From contig NC_092575.1 of the NCBI RefSeq assembly GCF_037975245.1, forward strand, positions 11,566,501-11,630,500: a DNA stretch of 64,000 bases, written 5' to 3'. The position numbers and the translations under genes are program-made. This DNA is from Apostichopus japonicus. Its lineage: Eukaryota; Echinodermata; Holothuroidea; Aspidochirotida; Stichopodidae. This document shows, one piece after another, positions 45,260-56,195 of the stretch; positions within the stretch are counted from its first letter, which is position 1; the number at the start of each line of letters is the position of its first letter. A model generated the notes under the pieces. It searched no databases. It had not been told where the DNA came from and saw only the letters and a list, made by a program, of their open reading frames with translations.

Positions 45260-46285
45260 CTGGGAAAAAATAAACAATTATACTGGGTAATAAGAGTACA
45301 GGAGGGGAGGGGGGGGGGTGATGCGGGGCAATGGTTCAGTAGAGGATGTTTGCTTTGCTTTAAGGTCGGAGAAGGAATATTACGGGTGCAACCCCCCCCC
45401 CCCCCTCCCTTCAACCTTACACGAAGTACTCATTCGCAAAACCTTGCGTTTAGGGCTACTTAGATAGACGTTATACTCTATATATGCCCCAGAAAGCACC
45501 ATATGACTTTTGCATTTTTTTCTGCAGAGGAATGGGAGTCCCACAATAAAACCACGGCAGCACCCTAAATAAAATACTTCATTCTCATTGGGCCCTCCCA
45601 TAACGACTCTAGTCACTACCTAAATCAGTCAGGGGAACTTTGGAGTTTATTTACAATTTATAACTTTGTCTACTAATCCCTTGTCTACTAATCCCCTTAC
45701 ATCTATCTCTTTGTTTTCACCATGCTCATTAACCTGTCTGTATTCTGTGCGTGTTTTTGTCCCTTCTGTTAGTGTTACTTGTCATTTAGCCTTTGAAGAA
45801 GATCCTGCTAGGATCGAAACGTCAGGTCAACTTACTTTTACACATTCTCCTACACAGGCGCTCAATTGGATAAGCAGTTTGCTAACAGTTTTATTTTATT
45901 TTGATTACAATTTATAACTGTAATCTAAATAAGCCTCAGAATGAACCATTTGACGATAAAAGAATGAATTTAATTTTAGGGGGGGAGCCCCAACCGGACC
46001 CCCAACAAAGGAGGTGGCTTCAATGATCCCAGTGAATCCCACACCTTTAATAATTCCCACCCCTATTTTAATCCTCCATTGAATGACCATTGGATTCGTC
46101 AGCATTACACGGAAGCAAATGCAGCGCACTTTTACATGCCAATTCGACAGGTCGAAGCACCTAACCATTATATCGTATTTCTGCATATATCAGTACGATA
46201 GGCACCACAACATAGAATGATGTTCGAATATACATGTTCAGTATTGTTCTAAGAGTGTAAAGAAAAACATAAGTAATATGATTAC
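45260..46285. other. Ceramidase intron with C-runs
   Basis: Holds C/G-runs at 45309-45318, 45390-45407 and 45979-45985 and the hammerhead-like repeat (45783-45848). Short frames are not supported. Confidence 0.5.
45783..45848 (+). repeat. Conserved 65-bp repeat with hammerhead-like core (copy 2)
   Basis: Same repeat as 10966-11031. Here the box upstream of the stem reads TTGAAGA, closer to the hammerhead UGANGA consensus. It lies in an intron of the ceramidase pseudogene, on the opposite strand. Confidence 0.5.
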
Positions 46286-46341
46286 CGTGCGCAGTAGAAG
46301 GTTCTCCCAATTATGCAGAATGTTACTTAACCAAACGCCGC
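46286..46341 (-). pseudogene. Ceramidase exon with in-frame stop
   Basis: The acceptor CTTGTTACAG and donor ACG/GTAATC bound 56 bp. In the phase set by both neighbours it reads AAFG, TAA, then VTFCIIGRTFYCA. This aligns position by position with VMYGMLVFTLVLRSIYIV of human ACER3 (G, F, R, Y shared), so the frame is right and the TAA at 46329-46327 replaces a residue. Nothing else in the exon is broken. Confidence 0.65.
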
Positions 46342-47368
46342 CTGTAACAAGGAAGAGCAAATAAGGAAATGATCGCATCTCGGTTTACAATATTCGAATA
46401 CATACTGTAGGCATACCGTACATATAAGAGATGATATTGGCATATGCACTAGGTAGCATACTATACTAATTTCATTGTATTGAGGTGGAACCTTTCACCA
46501 GATAATCGTACCCCTCCCCCACCCCACCCGTGTTAAACCGTGTGTAAATTTGTAAACGTTTCTGGAAAGGATATTCCATGAGAATTTACTGACTTAGGAC
46601 ATTACAAAAATAGCCTAGTTAGGGGTGGGAGGGGGGAGGGGTGGGGTCAGGAACCGTCAGACAGTGGTCAGACTATTGTTCTCCGTTTGGGGAATATCAT
46701 AAGTTAAATGTTATTTGTGTGTGTAGGGGGGGGGGGTCATAGCGCCAGCAAACAACATATGTAACAACATTTAAAACATGCCGGTATCTCCGAAACAGTA
46801 TCACCTTTTACGTAACTGTGTTCTTGGTCACAGCGCTGATAGACAATAGTTTGCTTCTAACTTGTCTAACTTATTAAAGGAATTGTCTGGTGGAAGATTT
46901 TGATACATTGTCCTTGTAGTTATTATTTTTCTCTTTCTAACCATGTAAAAATTGTCCCCATTCGACCTTTCCTTCTTGTAGAAATCTGGTTTTCAAATTC
47001 ACCAGTTTCTCACCAAAAGTACCGTTTGTTCGAACGCTTCAATATGGTGATTGACGTAGTGCTTGCAGATAGGCAAAACAGGCGACTTGAAGTTAGCACT
47101 CCCAATTCCGCAGCAAATAAACTCACGTGTAAGCACATTGGATTGCCTCATATATATAACGTACATACTCGCGAACGTATATATACTACGATGCTCAGTT
47201 GGTGTACTTGTATAGCGTTACACATAGTACACTCACACTCAAACCACAGTTCATTAACTGTTCTTCGAAATCGCTGAAATAAACTTCACGGATCAAATTA
47301 ACAGTAAAAGGAAACCTGGAAAGTATTCGTTAACCCGAAAGATGAAACTTGGCGGAATCGATGTCATC
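46342..47368. other. Ceramidase intron, left part
   Basis: AT-rich with G-rich patches at 46620-46645 and 46722-46737. The plus-strand frame 46900-47277 has no recognisable domain. Confidence 0.45.
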
Positions 47369-47865
47369 GCAGAACTGTCCGATTGTAAACGTTAGAGTGG
47401 CCTATACACGCGAACATTCTTCGCGCTGGAGTTGGATACCGCGATGTATAAGCAACGAAGAGCCTGCTGTTAAAACTTATCTTGTGTTACACAAAGACCA
47501 CGAAACCACCGATCTACTACATATATGGCGGCTTAAGGAGTTTTTTAAATCATATCTAATTTATAAGAAATTTCACCGGAAATTATTGAAGAAATTGATC
47601 GAATCGTTGTCAGAGCAGAATGTAGCACTGAGAAGCTTAGGCTTCGCAGAACTGTCCGATTGTCAACGTTTGAGTATAGCCTACATGCGAACATTTTTCG
47701 CGTTGGAGCTGGATAGCGCGATGTATAGCCTGAACAACTCAAGAGTCTGCTGTTAAAATTTACCTTGTGTTACACAAAGACCACGGAACCACCGATCAAG
47801 TACATGGCGGCTTAAGGAGTTTTTGAAAACATATCTAATTTTTAAGAAATTTCACCGGAAATTAA
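47369..47865. repeat. Tandem duplication of about 277-bp unit
   Basis: CGCAGAACTGTCCGATTGT begins both units (near 47369 and 47647). CTTGTGTTACACAAAGACCA, CGGCTTAAGGAGTTTTT and AAATTTCACCGGAAATTA recur in the same order. A 135-codon frame across it is not conserved between units (the second unit is interrupted), so it is not a gene. Confidence 0.85.
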
Positions 47866-48893
47866 GGAAGAAATTTATCTGTATACAAACGCTGTTTTTG
47901 TTGTGATTACCGTATAGGTACTGTGCGGAGGGTGGGTTATGACGCAATCTGCTATGGCAGAGCTGACGTCACGTATTGTACTGTTCAAATCATATTTGAA
48001 ATGTCTATCCATAACGATTAAAAAATCGTTTCTCTGTCAAACGCAACATAAGCGTTCTCATACTTTGACAACATGTTTGGAAAATTATTTACTATTTTTT
48101 AAGGTAACTTCTTTGGGCCACCAGACAATCCTTTTAATAATGCTCTTCGTTTTATAGTGATTATACCCATTCCTGCTCTCTGCTATGTCAATACTGACAT
48201 TGCGTTAACGACGTTAGACCTTTTAGCACAGACTAACAAAGGCGAAAGCTAGAGATTCCAACTTCAAGGATGTCCATTTTGAAATGATATTTTTTCTATA
48301 TTGATTCGAAAATACATCTTTCGCTTCCGTATTTGACCCCCCAAAAAGTACATTAGCATGTATTTATTGTCAAAGACGAAAGCGAATATACGACAAACCT
48401 GATAAAATTATCTGGCACGAGATATTTTATTAATAAAATTGCACACTCACTAATAGCCGTTTATCTGACGTAAGAGAATTAGGAGAGGTGTGGGGGTGGG
48501 GGATTTTAACAAGTTGCAATTATTATTTAAATAATGCACGATGGCCCCAGTAAACTTGCCGGAAGTTGTCAACTCAGCCCCAACTTATCTCATTCAATAG
48601 GTTTCTGATATTTTGCCCCCCCCCCCTCTCCCCATCTCCACCACAACCAAATTTAGACGGACACAGATGAATATCTTGAAACCGTTCAAAATTACATTTC
48701 GATGACTAAATTAAAGAAAATTTAATAAAAGCGATATCAAATCAAGAATAACATTATCATTAAAACCGGCTGTCAAGTTTGTATTAGCTACATTTATATA
48801 GGGGCAGAAGAATTGAAAATTTAAGTAAAATATCATGACAATATAAGCATTAAAGTAGTCAGAACAATTACAAGTGTCGTCAAGTAAGCTCAC
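47866..48893. other. Ceramidase intron, right part
   Basis: AT-rich; a C-run at 48617-48626. No supported feature. Confidence 0.5.
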
Positions 48894-49011
48894 CTGGTGA
48901 AACGCCGGTTGTTGTAGTATCAAGTATGATATTGACACGCATGCGCTATAGAGAACTATCACCACCGCGAGCGGATGGTTTGAGGATTTAGGCGGTGAAT
49001 TGCATTCATAG
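48894..49011 (-). CDS. Ceramidase exon, transmembrane segment to FHQ
   Basis: The acceptor TCCTTTACAG and donor CAG/GTGAGC bound 118 bp. It encodes YECNSPPKSSNHPLAVVI and continues through a hydrophobic helix to QQPAFHQ, aligning with the family segment ending EPIFHQ. Enters needing one base and leaves in phase 0. Confidence 0.8.
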
Positions 49012-49502
49012 CTGTAAAGGACAAGCACAGATGTTTTCCTCTGTCATATATATATGAAGATCAACTCAATAAGATAACGTGGATACAACTAATTACAAAG
49101 ATATTCAGAGTGAGATCATTTTAATAATTAATCTTTCACCATTGGTCTGTGGCTCAACTTTGAAATGATAGTATAAACAACAGACATGAGAATGACATTC
49201 TTCTCGTTCTAGTGTAACTGTGTACATGCAAAATATCTAAACTAAGTTTGTATTGCTATATACCGGCATGGAATGAATTGATGGAGAGGTGGGGGGGGGG
49301 GGGATTCAATGGTAACCGGGAGAGGCACCAGCAATTTAAGCAGAGGCACAATACTCGTTGTATGAATCTTGTGGAGTTTTGGTACACATGATAGTGGCTC
49401 AGATGGAGAGAGGGGAAGTAATCTGCAAGGTAGGGGACGGGGGGGGGACACGATCCTCCTTGCCCCGGCCCAAGCAGCTGGTCTGATGCTAACATATGAT
49501 CA

Positions 49503-49616
49503 TGTGTGATGAGTACGTTAATATCACAACACCAACACGGTGACCGTGTGATGAGTACGTTAATATCACAACAACAACACGATGACCTTGTGATGAGTAC
49601 GTCAATATCACAACAC
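49503..49616. repeat. 42-bp minisatellite, left part
   Basis: About 2.7 units of GTGATGAGTACGTTAATATC plus ACAACAACAACACGATGACC. The array stops abruptly at the left end of the element 49617-51573 and resumes at 51574. Confidence 0.9.
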
Positions 49617-50290
49617 CAGGCGCGTATCCAGGATTTTCTAACCCGGGGGGCGCGAATTATATCTAAGCGGAACGCCACCATCGGTTGGCGCGCAGCGTAC
49701 AAGGAAATTTCTGGTTTTGATACCCCCCGGATCACCGGAAATAGCACTTCTCGGGCTTGAAAATGACCAACCAGATGTACACTTTTGCCTGAGAACCAAG
49801 TATTTCCCAAAAGTTTTTTTCCATCCATAACCTTTTTGAAGATTGTCACCAGTCACACATCATGTTCGACCTCATTGCATGTCCTATGGATCATTGCTTT
49901 TGTAGGTGATTCTACGTCACGGCCCACAATATCCGAAAGCCCCACTTTTGAAGGTTTTAAGCCCATTATTTGTTGAGAATTTGAAAATTCACATTTCTCG
50001 TGAATAAAATCACTTCAAAACATAACCATAATGTTGCACAAATTCAATCTATGGACAAGCAATATAGAAAAACCTCCTTGAACCCCTAACAGACAGGTCA
50101 AAGTTGCACGAGTAGAGGAAAGTATGATGAAGAATGTTGGTGAGGAAATTTTCGAAAATTTAGAGACAGTTAATTTATTGGTGTAGAAATATTAAAACGT
50201 CTTATAATGGCTATTATAAAACTTGGTTGAAGGAAATGAAAAATAGCAGATATTTCCGATATCAGGTATATCGAAACCGAACACTACACA

Positions 50291-50733
50291 CATAGGCGTA
50301 GGTCCCGTAGGAGGCGGTGGCTGCAGCCCCCATCCCCCCCCCCCCCCCCGCAACCAAAGTTTTCCCCATCTTTTTCGGGCACCTACTGAAAGAAAAATAA
50401 ATAGCAATGAATAGGTTAAAAATTATCTCTTTGGTAATTAAAATAAAGTTCTAAGCTTGGCCGACATTACTACTGTAAAAGAGAGTTTTGACATAAATGG
50501 ATCTGTATGATTTTTCTCCATCTACATAGGACAATTCGTTGTTTACATAGCATCCAGCGGTATACTGTGCAACTTTCACGGACCGTGCGGTACACGATGC
50601 CATGCACATGTAATGACTGATGCTTGCTTATATGATATTGGCATTGATATGTTGAACGCGCGCGAAAAATTTTGGCTTTTTTTTCGGGCAAGTCATTACA
50701 GCCCCCAAATCCAATTGGGCTCCTACGCCTTTA
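50291..50733. mobile_element. CATAGGCGTAGG-family element with perfect 8-bp target duplication
   Basis: It begins CATAGGCGTAGGTCCCG and ends TTGGGCTCCTACGCCTTTA, imperfect inverted termini. It is flanked by ACTACACA on both sides (50283-50290 and 50734-50741). It carries a C-run, TTTTTCGGGCACCTACTG and TTCGGGCAAGTCATTACAG, shared with 13185, 54787 and 56365. It is nested within 49617-51573. Confidence 0.85.
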
Positions 50734-50834
50734 ACTACACACATAGACAGTTTTTGAGGCTGTTCATCGTGGAACATGCATTTCAATGCTCACTGATATG
50801 ATGTTATATCTGCTCTTTGCTTTACAAGTTCGAA

Positions 50835-51010
50835 CAGGCGTGTAGCGAGTAATTGCCAAGGGAGGGGCGAAGCCTGTAGGCAAACTATCTAAGCGAAGCG
50901 CCACCATGGTTTGGCGCGAAGCGTACAAGAAAAATTTTGGCCGAAAATGCCTCCCAGATCGCTGGAAATGACAATTCCCAGGCCTTGTAAGTTGCATCTA
51001 AGCATTGTCT
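50835..51010 (+). mobile_element. MITE fragment with TATCTAAGCGAAGCGCCACC core
   Basis: It begins CAGGCGTGTAGCGAG and contains CTATCTAAGCGAAGCGCCAC, GGTTTGGCGCGAAGCGTAC and AATTCCCAGGCCTTG, matching the middle of 49617 and 55515. The right end is uncertain. Confidence 0.55.
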
Positions 51011-51359
51011 ATTTTGAAATTACTAGCGATGTCATAAAGAAAATTTGCTCGGGGGGGGGGGGCGGCCGCCCCCTTCCCGAAATGCGTCATGTACCCCGAC
51101 GACTCGGTCGAGTTCAAGACCAGCCACAGTTGGTTCCATATAGCACAATTGTACAATTGTTTAAGGCGTCCATACACACACACGCGTTATGATAGACCAT
51201 ATATAGTATTTATATAGATACATTAGTGAGAGAGGAAAAATGGAAACGTCAAAAATGGAGTTGTCGGTGTAAGGGGTAGGGTGAGGCGCACACCCCATCC
51301 GTAATCCTTGATCTGTCACTGGCTACCCTGTGTATATTATAGGGATCAGCGCTTTAACT

Positions 51360-51535
51360 ATGACTGTTCCTCTTTCTCTTCCCGAGGTCTTGGCTATCTT
51401 CTACTCCCTCCTCTTTTCCTTTTTCTCTTTTTTTTCTTTTTCTTTTCCCTTCCTTCCTCTCCTCCTTTTCTTTTTTCCCCCTCCTTTTCCCTTTTTTCTT
51501 CTCTTTTTTTTCTCTCCTCTTTTCCTTACCCGGGG
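51360..51535. repeat. Pyrimidine tract (CTTTT-rich)
   Basis: About 175 bp almost purely C/T on the plus strand, with mirror-like CTTTTTTC runs; such tracts can form triplex DNA. Frames over it are low-complexity. Confidence 0.8.
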
Positions 51536-51573
51536 GGCGCGCGCCCCCAACGCCCCCCCTGGATACGCACCTG

Positions 51574-52195
51574 AACACGAACACGATGACCGTGTGATGA
51601 GTACGTTGATATCACAACAACAACAAGATGACCGTGTGATGAGTACGTTAATATCACAACAACAACACGATGACCGTGTGATGAGTACGTGAATATCACA
51701 ACACGAACACGATGACCGTGTGATGAGTACGTTGATATCACAACAACAACAAGATGACCGTGTGATGAGTACGTTAATATCACAACAACAACACGATGAC
51801 CGTGTGATGAGTACGTCAATATCACAACACCAACACGATGACCGTGTGATGAGTACGTTGATATCACAACAACAACAAGATGACCGTGTGATGAGTACGT
51901 TAATATCACAACAACAACACGATGACCGTGTGATGAGTACGTTAATATCACAACAAAAACACGATGACCTTGTGAAGAGTACGTCAATATCAAAACACCA
52001 GCACGATGACCGTGTGATGAGTACGTTGATATCACAACAACAACAAGATGACCGTGTGATGAGTACGTTAATATCACAACAACAACACGATGACCTTGTG
52101 AAGAGTACGTCAATATCACAACACCAACACGATGACCGTGTGATGAGTACGTTAATATCACAACAACAACACGATGACCGTGTGATGAGTACTAA
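51574..52195. repeat. 42-bp minisatellite, right part (about 15 units)
   Basis: Units of 42 bp with three main variants (CAACAACAACAAG, CAACAACAACACG, CAACACCAACACG) that recur in an ordered cycle of about three units. Because 42 is a multiple of 3 it stays open in several frames (a 14-residue repeat MSTLISQQQHDDRV on plus); with no flanking gene I regard that as incidental. Confidence 0.9.
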
Positions 52196-52815
52196 TTGTG
52201 AGATGTTTTTCAGGTTCCTGTCATATTACGGTTTGTTTCATTGTATTTTTCAGTGTTTGTTATGACGTCAAACTTCTTTTGGCTTAGGTTATCTAACAAC
52301 ACACAAATGTCATAGCCTGGAGTTCCATGGTAAGTGCCGACTAACAAGGCATCAGTACATAAGTTAGTAGATTCGTTGGCCTATCCGTCAACACTAATTC
52401 GTGATGGTTGCGTGTAAAGGAAAGGTGAGATCTATATTTTGTATAACGCATACGGCAATTAATGAGGCCCTCATGAGACTGACGTTTCTAAATAATTAAA
52501 TATATTTCCTTATTTTCCGCCAGTATACGAAACAAAGTGCATTGTTTATCTTAATACTATAGAGGCTTCAGTTTATATCTCCTATGTAAGTAGTACCGTA
52601 TGCACTGCAAAATAAAAAATTCCCCACTTATATAAAATGTTCAAATCTATACAAAAGTAACTGAAAGTGTAAGCCTAATTAAATCTTAATTGTTAATGAA
52701 ATAATGTAAACAATGAAACGATATAACTTAGCTATATCAATAAAAATTCGATTCAAGTCTCATTTGGAAATGAACACAAATATAATAAATTAAACTTCAT
52801 AGTGAAAGTACTCAC
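52196..52815. other. Ceramidase intron, no feature recognised
   Basis: AT-rich sequence between the minisatellite and the DELSM exon. Confidence 0.5.
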
Positions 52816-52868
52816 GCGGAGTAGACAAAGAAGGTTATTGTCCAAACCATCGAAAGTTCGTCTATCAT
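52816..52868 (-). CDS. Ceramidase exon with DEL(P/S)M motif
   Basis: The acceptor CTTTTATAG and donor GC/GTGAGT bound 53 bp encoding MIDELSMVWTITFFVYS. It matches LLDELPMIYSCCIFVYC of the family; the conserved Asp is kept. Enters in phase 0 and leaves with two bases, matching the next exon. A 133-bp tandem repeat abuts its acceptor. Confidence 0.8.
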
Positions 52869-53275
52869 CTATAAAAGAAGACGAAAATAAATATAACGAA
52901 AGAAGAGAAAGTAACTGGCGGTTTAACATTAACTTACATTTGTTTACATAACTGAATACAATGCGCTGGAAAGGTTACTATGGGTAACATCTTGCTTTGT
53001 CATGTAAAAGAAGACGAAAATAAATATAACAAAAGAAGAGAAAGTAACTGGCGGTTTCACATTAACTTCCATTTGTTTACATAACTGAATACAATGCGCT
53101 GGAAAGGTTACTATGGGTAACATCTTGCTTTGTCATGTAAAAGAAGACGAAAATAAATATAACAAAAGAAGAGAAAGTAGCTGACGGTTTCACATTAACT
53201 TCCATTTGTTTACATAACTGAATACAATGCGCTGGAAAGGTTATTATGGGTAACATCTTGCTTTGTCATGCAAAT
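52869..53275. repeat. 133-bp tandem repeat abutting a ceramidase splice acceptor
   Basis: AAAAGAAGACGAAAATAAAT recurs at 133-bp spacing (G of AAAAG at 52877, 53010 and 53143). On the minus strand these are copies of the intron end just before the DELSM exon, but only the last copy reads TTTTATAG; the others read TTTTACATG and lack the AG. Confidence 0.85.
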
Positions 53276-54616
53276 GAAATCACTATACGATAGCGATTTG
53301 CGTGACAAGAACTCCCTCAGACAGTTAACTCAAATCTGATGGACGATTGGAATATGTCCCAGTGTAAAAAGTGTCATGACAACGGTGCTCGTTCAGTGAC
53401 TTTACAGGTGACGTCATAGTGCCGCAAAGGAGACAAACAATTTTACCGTCCATTTCTTTTCTTTTCATATTTCAGTGTGAAGGTATGCACTACTATCACT
53501 GACAATAACACTCCAGAAGCTTCAGTATTAACCGATGCTGATGCCCTAAACCAACTTTACTATATTAGGAGAAAATGAATACGGCTGTCCACATTAACAA
53601 ATACAACTGACTGGCCAGTGGCCACATTAACATATATAACTGTCTAAGGATAACGTTATATTGTACAGACAAGAGAATGATCGGGACGGAGCGAGTTCGG
53701 CAAGGGGGGGGGGGGGGGAGCTCAGGGTGGGTGAGTGACCAGTGAATTGCAGGTAGGGTGATCGGGAGAGGATAGATGATCGAGAGGGAAGGGGATTGGA
53801 AGATCATGTAGGGTGTCAGGAGGGGTAAATAGGGAGGAAAGTTGAGAACGGGGATCGAGATGGCAGGGGAAGTCTAACAGTGTTTAGATGGAATCTGTAA
53901 ATACAACTAGTTCATGCTCATATACTACGTTGGCGTAACCTATTATGTTTTGTTCTTTGCTTCTAATAAGTTATGCATAACGACTAAATTGAAACTTTCC
54001 ACACGGCAGGGGAGGGGGTCTTACATCCCTCGCCATACCTCTGCTTGTTGCTTCTTAGTGGTATATCGTAAAAACTGTTGTGGTCAATGGTAGTTCATTC
54101 TTAATCAGTTTTATCCTTGTTGACCAACTTTTGTTTTTTTTTTCATATCTATATTGCAGCACTCTCTTTCACGAAGTTTCTCCATATTCCAATTTCCTTT
54201 GAGACTATATTGTATTCTCGATATGACTGGGCGAATCTTAAGCTTTACGTCGTTTGTTTGGATTTGTAAAGATTACCGTGTCTCTGACACTAATAACTAA
54301 CTGGCTATGTTCTAGGGTGTAAGATATGCATGATTGTGTAGGTTACTTTTAACTTCAGTTAACATTCCCGTAAAGGAACTGAAGGACGTAGCATACACAT
54401 GGTGGCATGAATTGCCGTATCAATACAAGCGTTAGTTAAACTTGAATCCTCTGAAATATATAAAATATAGGGGTCACGAAAGTTGGTTTCCCCCTTTTGT
54501 AAGTTTTTTTTCCTATGCTATATTCTACAAGTTGTAAAGTACAATATATCATATATGTTGCTTATATAGGCTACACACGTTACATTTTGCGCTATGGAAA
54601 CAGGATGTTCCACATA
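53276..54616. other. Ceramidase intron with G-rich patches
   Basis: G-run at 53705-53719 and GA-rich sequence to about 53880. No supported gene. Confidence 0.5.
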
Positions 54617-54786
54617 CAAGGGCGGCGAAACCGGGGGGGCACAGGGGGCACGTGCCCCCCCCCCCCCCACTTTCCTCCCTCAGGTTAAAAAAATGCCCTT
54701 TTTCTACATAAAATTTTTTAAATAAAAACAAGTTTACAAAGCGAAACCCGAATGAAATATTTCGGGAAGTTTTAAATGTTTAATAC

Positions 54787-55152
54787 CATAGTCGTAGGAG
54801 CCCAATTTGATTTAGGGGCTGTAACGACTTGCCTGAAAATATTCCCAATATTCCCAAAATTTGTAGCGCGCTCCGCGCGCGCTCAACATGTTAATATGAA
54901 TATCATATAGGCATGCGTCGGTTATTAGGCTACATCGCATTCCAATAACATGCAACCATTTGTCGTGTTATTACCCTTTCATATTGGTTATGATGATAAT
55001 AATATCAGTTTAACCATTGAAAAACACATAGCAAATTATTTTCTTTTCAGTAGGTGCCCGAAAAATTCTCAGCATATTGCCCGAATTTTCAAAAAAGTTA
55101 TTGGTTGGGGGCTGCAGCCCCCCCCCCCCCCCACCCGGCTCCTACGCCTATG
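54787..55152. mobile_element. Nested CATAGGCGTAGGAGCC-family element
   Basis: It begins CATAGTCGTAGGAGCCC and ends CCGGCTCCTACGCCTATG. Flanks TTTAATAC and TTTACTAC are an 8-bp duplication with one mismatch. It carries GGGGCTGTAACGACTTGCC near its left end and a C-run near its right end, as in 50291-50733. Confidence 0.75.
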
Positions 55153-55514
55153 TTTACTACCACAAGGCTTCTAACATTCTGGTGAGTGCCATTATGCATA
55201 TTCAATTTGCCACAAAAATCCTAATGCATTTCCAAAAATGCATTGCTATATTTCATTGTGACTTTGTAATAAGTAGAAGCCATTTATAGCCTACTATGAA
55301 TAATGAGTATAGTTTTAATATCCCATAACCTACCCCGTCCTTTCGTATTTTGACATATTTCATTTGCTTTCATGCATGTATCGATCGCGTGTGCAGGGAC
55401 TTGGACTTTATAATGATTTCACCTCATTTTGTCTCGAAAGAAAACTTGTACCGTGTTTCCCAATTTGCACATTAGATATTGCAGTGCTAGTATGCATTGT
55501 TTCCTTGAGGGGGG

Positions 55515-55775
55515 CAGTGGCGGAGCGTCCATACAGTCAGGGGGCGGATTTGACTTTTTTATTGCGCTCTCATCTATCTATTGACATTTGTCACATTATT
55601 TGCAAATTAGCAATGCCCGGAAAGGGCCATTTCCGGCGATCTAGGGAGTACCTTTACTCAAAAAAATGTCTGTTCGCTCCGCGCCAACCTGTGGTGGCGC
55701 TCCGCTTAGATAGCGTCGAAAGCGCCCCTACAGACCATTCTCGCCCCCTGACCAATACCTCTAGCTCCGCCACTG
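55515..55775. mobile_element. Nested 261-bp MITE with CAGTGGCGGAGC ends
   Basis: Perfect 12-bp inverted termini CAGTGGCGGAGC / GCTCCGCCACTG. Flanks GAGGGGGG and GAGGGGAG are a near-exact 8-bp duplication. The minus strand contains the CTATCTAAGCGGAGCGCCACC core of the family at 12169, 49617 and 50835. The sister element at 56196 has the empty site (CCTTGAGGGGTGGGG). Confidence 0.85.
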
Positions 55776-56195
55776 GAGGGGAGGGGGGTGGCGTTGATGG
55801 AGTGATGTGCATACACAAATAAAATAATACAATAACAGTTATAAAGGGTACTAAATATCAGGCTGCATCAGTCCAATCGAATTTCTGCAAAGTGCCCTTC
55901 GACGTTGGTGCCCCCCAGATGAAAAGTGCTTCCGCCGCCCTTGTCCACATATGCTGACTATGTGCTTCTATTATAATGTGTGTTTGGCTATATGCAGTGC
56001 ATACGCCATAATATTACGGTCACCATGGCGACCTGAACTAATGGTTTGTTATATGATACCACTTGCTTCTCTTGAACATGAAAAACGAACGACTGCTTTA
56101 TATATACACTTAACCTTTCATTTTGGCTTCACAAAAGATGGCGCAATTGCTAACAAACGTTCGAAAGATTTTGAATGACACTTTCACGGTTCAAC

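Larger units (their letters stand above)
49617..51573. mobile_element. Non-autonomous DNA transposon that splits a minisatellite
   Basis: The left end CAGGCGCGTATCCAGG and right end CCTGGATACGCACCTG are inverted copies; inside them are matched C/G-rich stretches (ACCCGGGGGGCGCG). Flanks share AACAC on both sides. Removing the element plus one AACAC rejoins the 42-bp minisatellite in perfect register. Inside are the TATCTAAGCGGAACGCCACC core, the nested element 50291-50733, the related fragment 50835-51010 and a long pyrimidine tract. No transposase. A 5-bp target duplication and CAGG-type ends suggest a hAT-related group (inference). Confidence 0.75.
54617..55943. mobile_element. hAT-like non-autonomous element 1 (1327 bp), 8-bp target duplication
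   Basis: Termini CAAGGGCGGCGAAACC and CTTCCGCCGCCCTTG are inverted copies. Flanks are TCCACATA at 54609-54616 and again at 55944-55951, an exact 8-bp duplication. No transposase. It is a host for two nested insertions, 54787-55152 and 55515-55775. Related to 56196-56964 over most of its non-nested length. Confidence 0.9.

Noticed and set aside
46286-46341. Alternative frame without a stop (GVWLSNILHNWEN...)
   Set aside because: That frame does not match the phase of either neighbouring exon and does not align with the ceramidase family, whereas the frame with the stop does both.
47349-47756. 135-codon gene
   Set aside because: It spans a 277-bp tandem duplication; the second unit has stops in the equivalent frame.
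51526-52265. 181- and 211-codon repeat proteins over the 42-bp minisatellite
   Set aside because: The unit is a multiple of three without stops in these frames, so opposite strands are open together. No promoter, splice or domain evidence.
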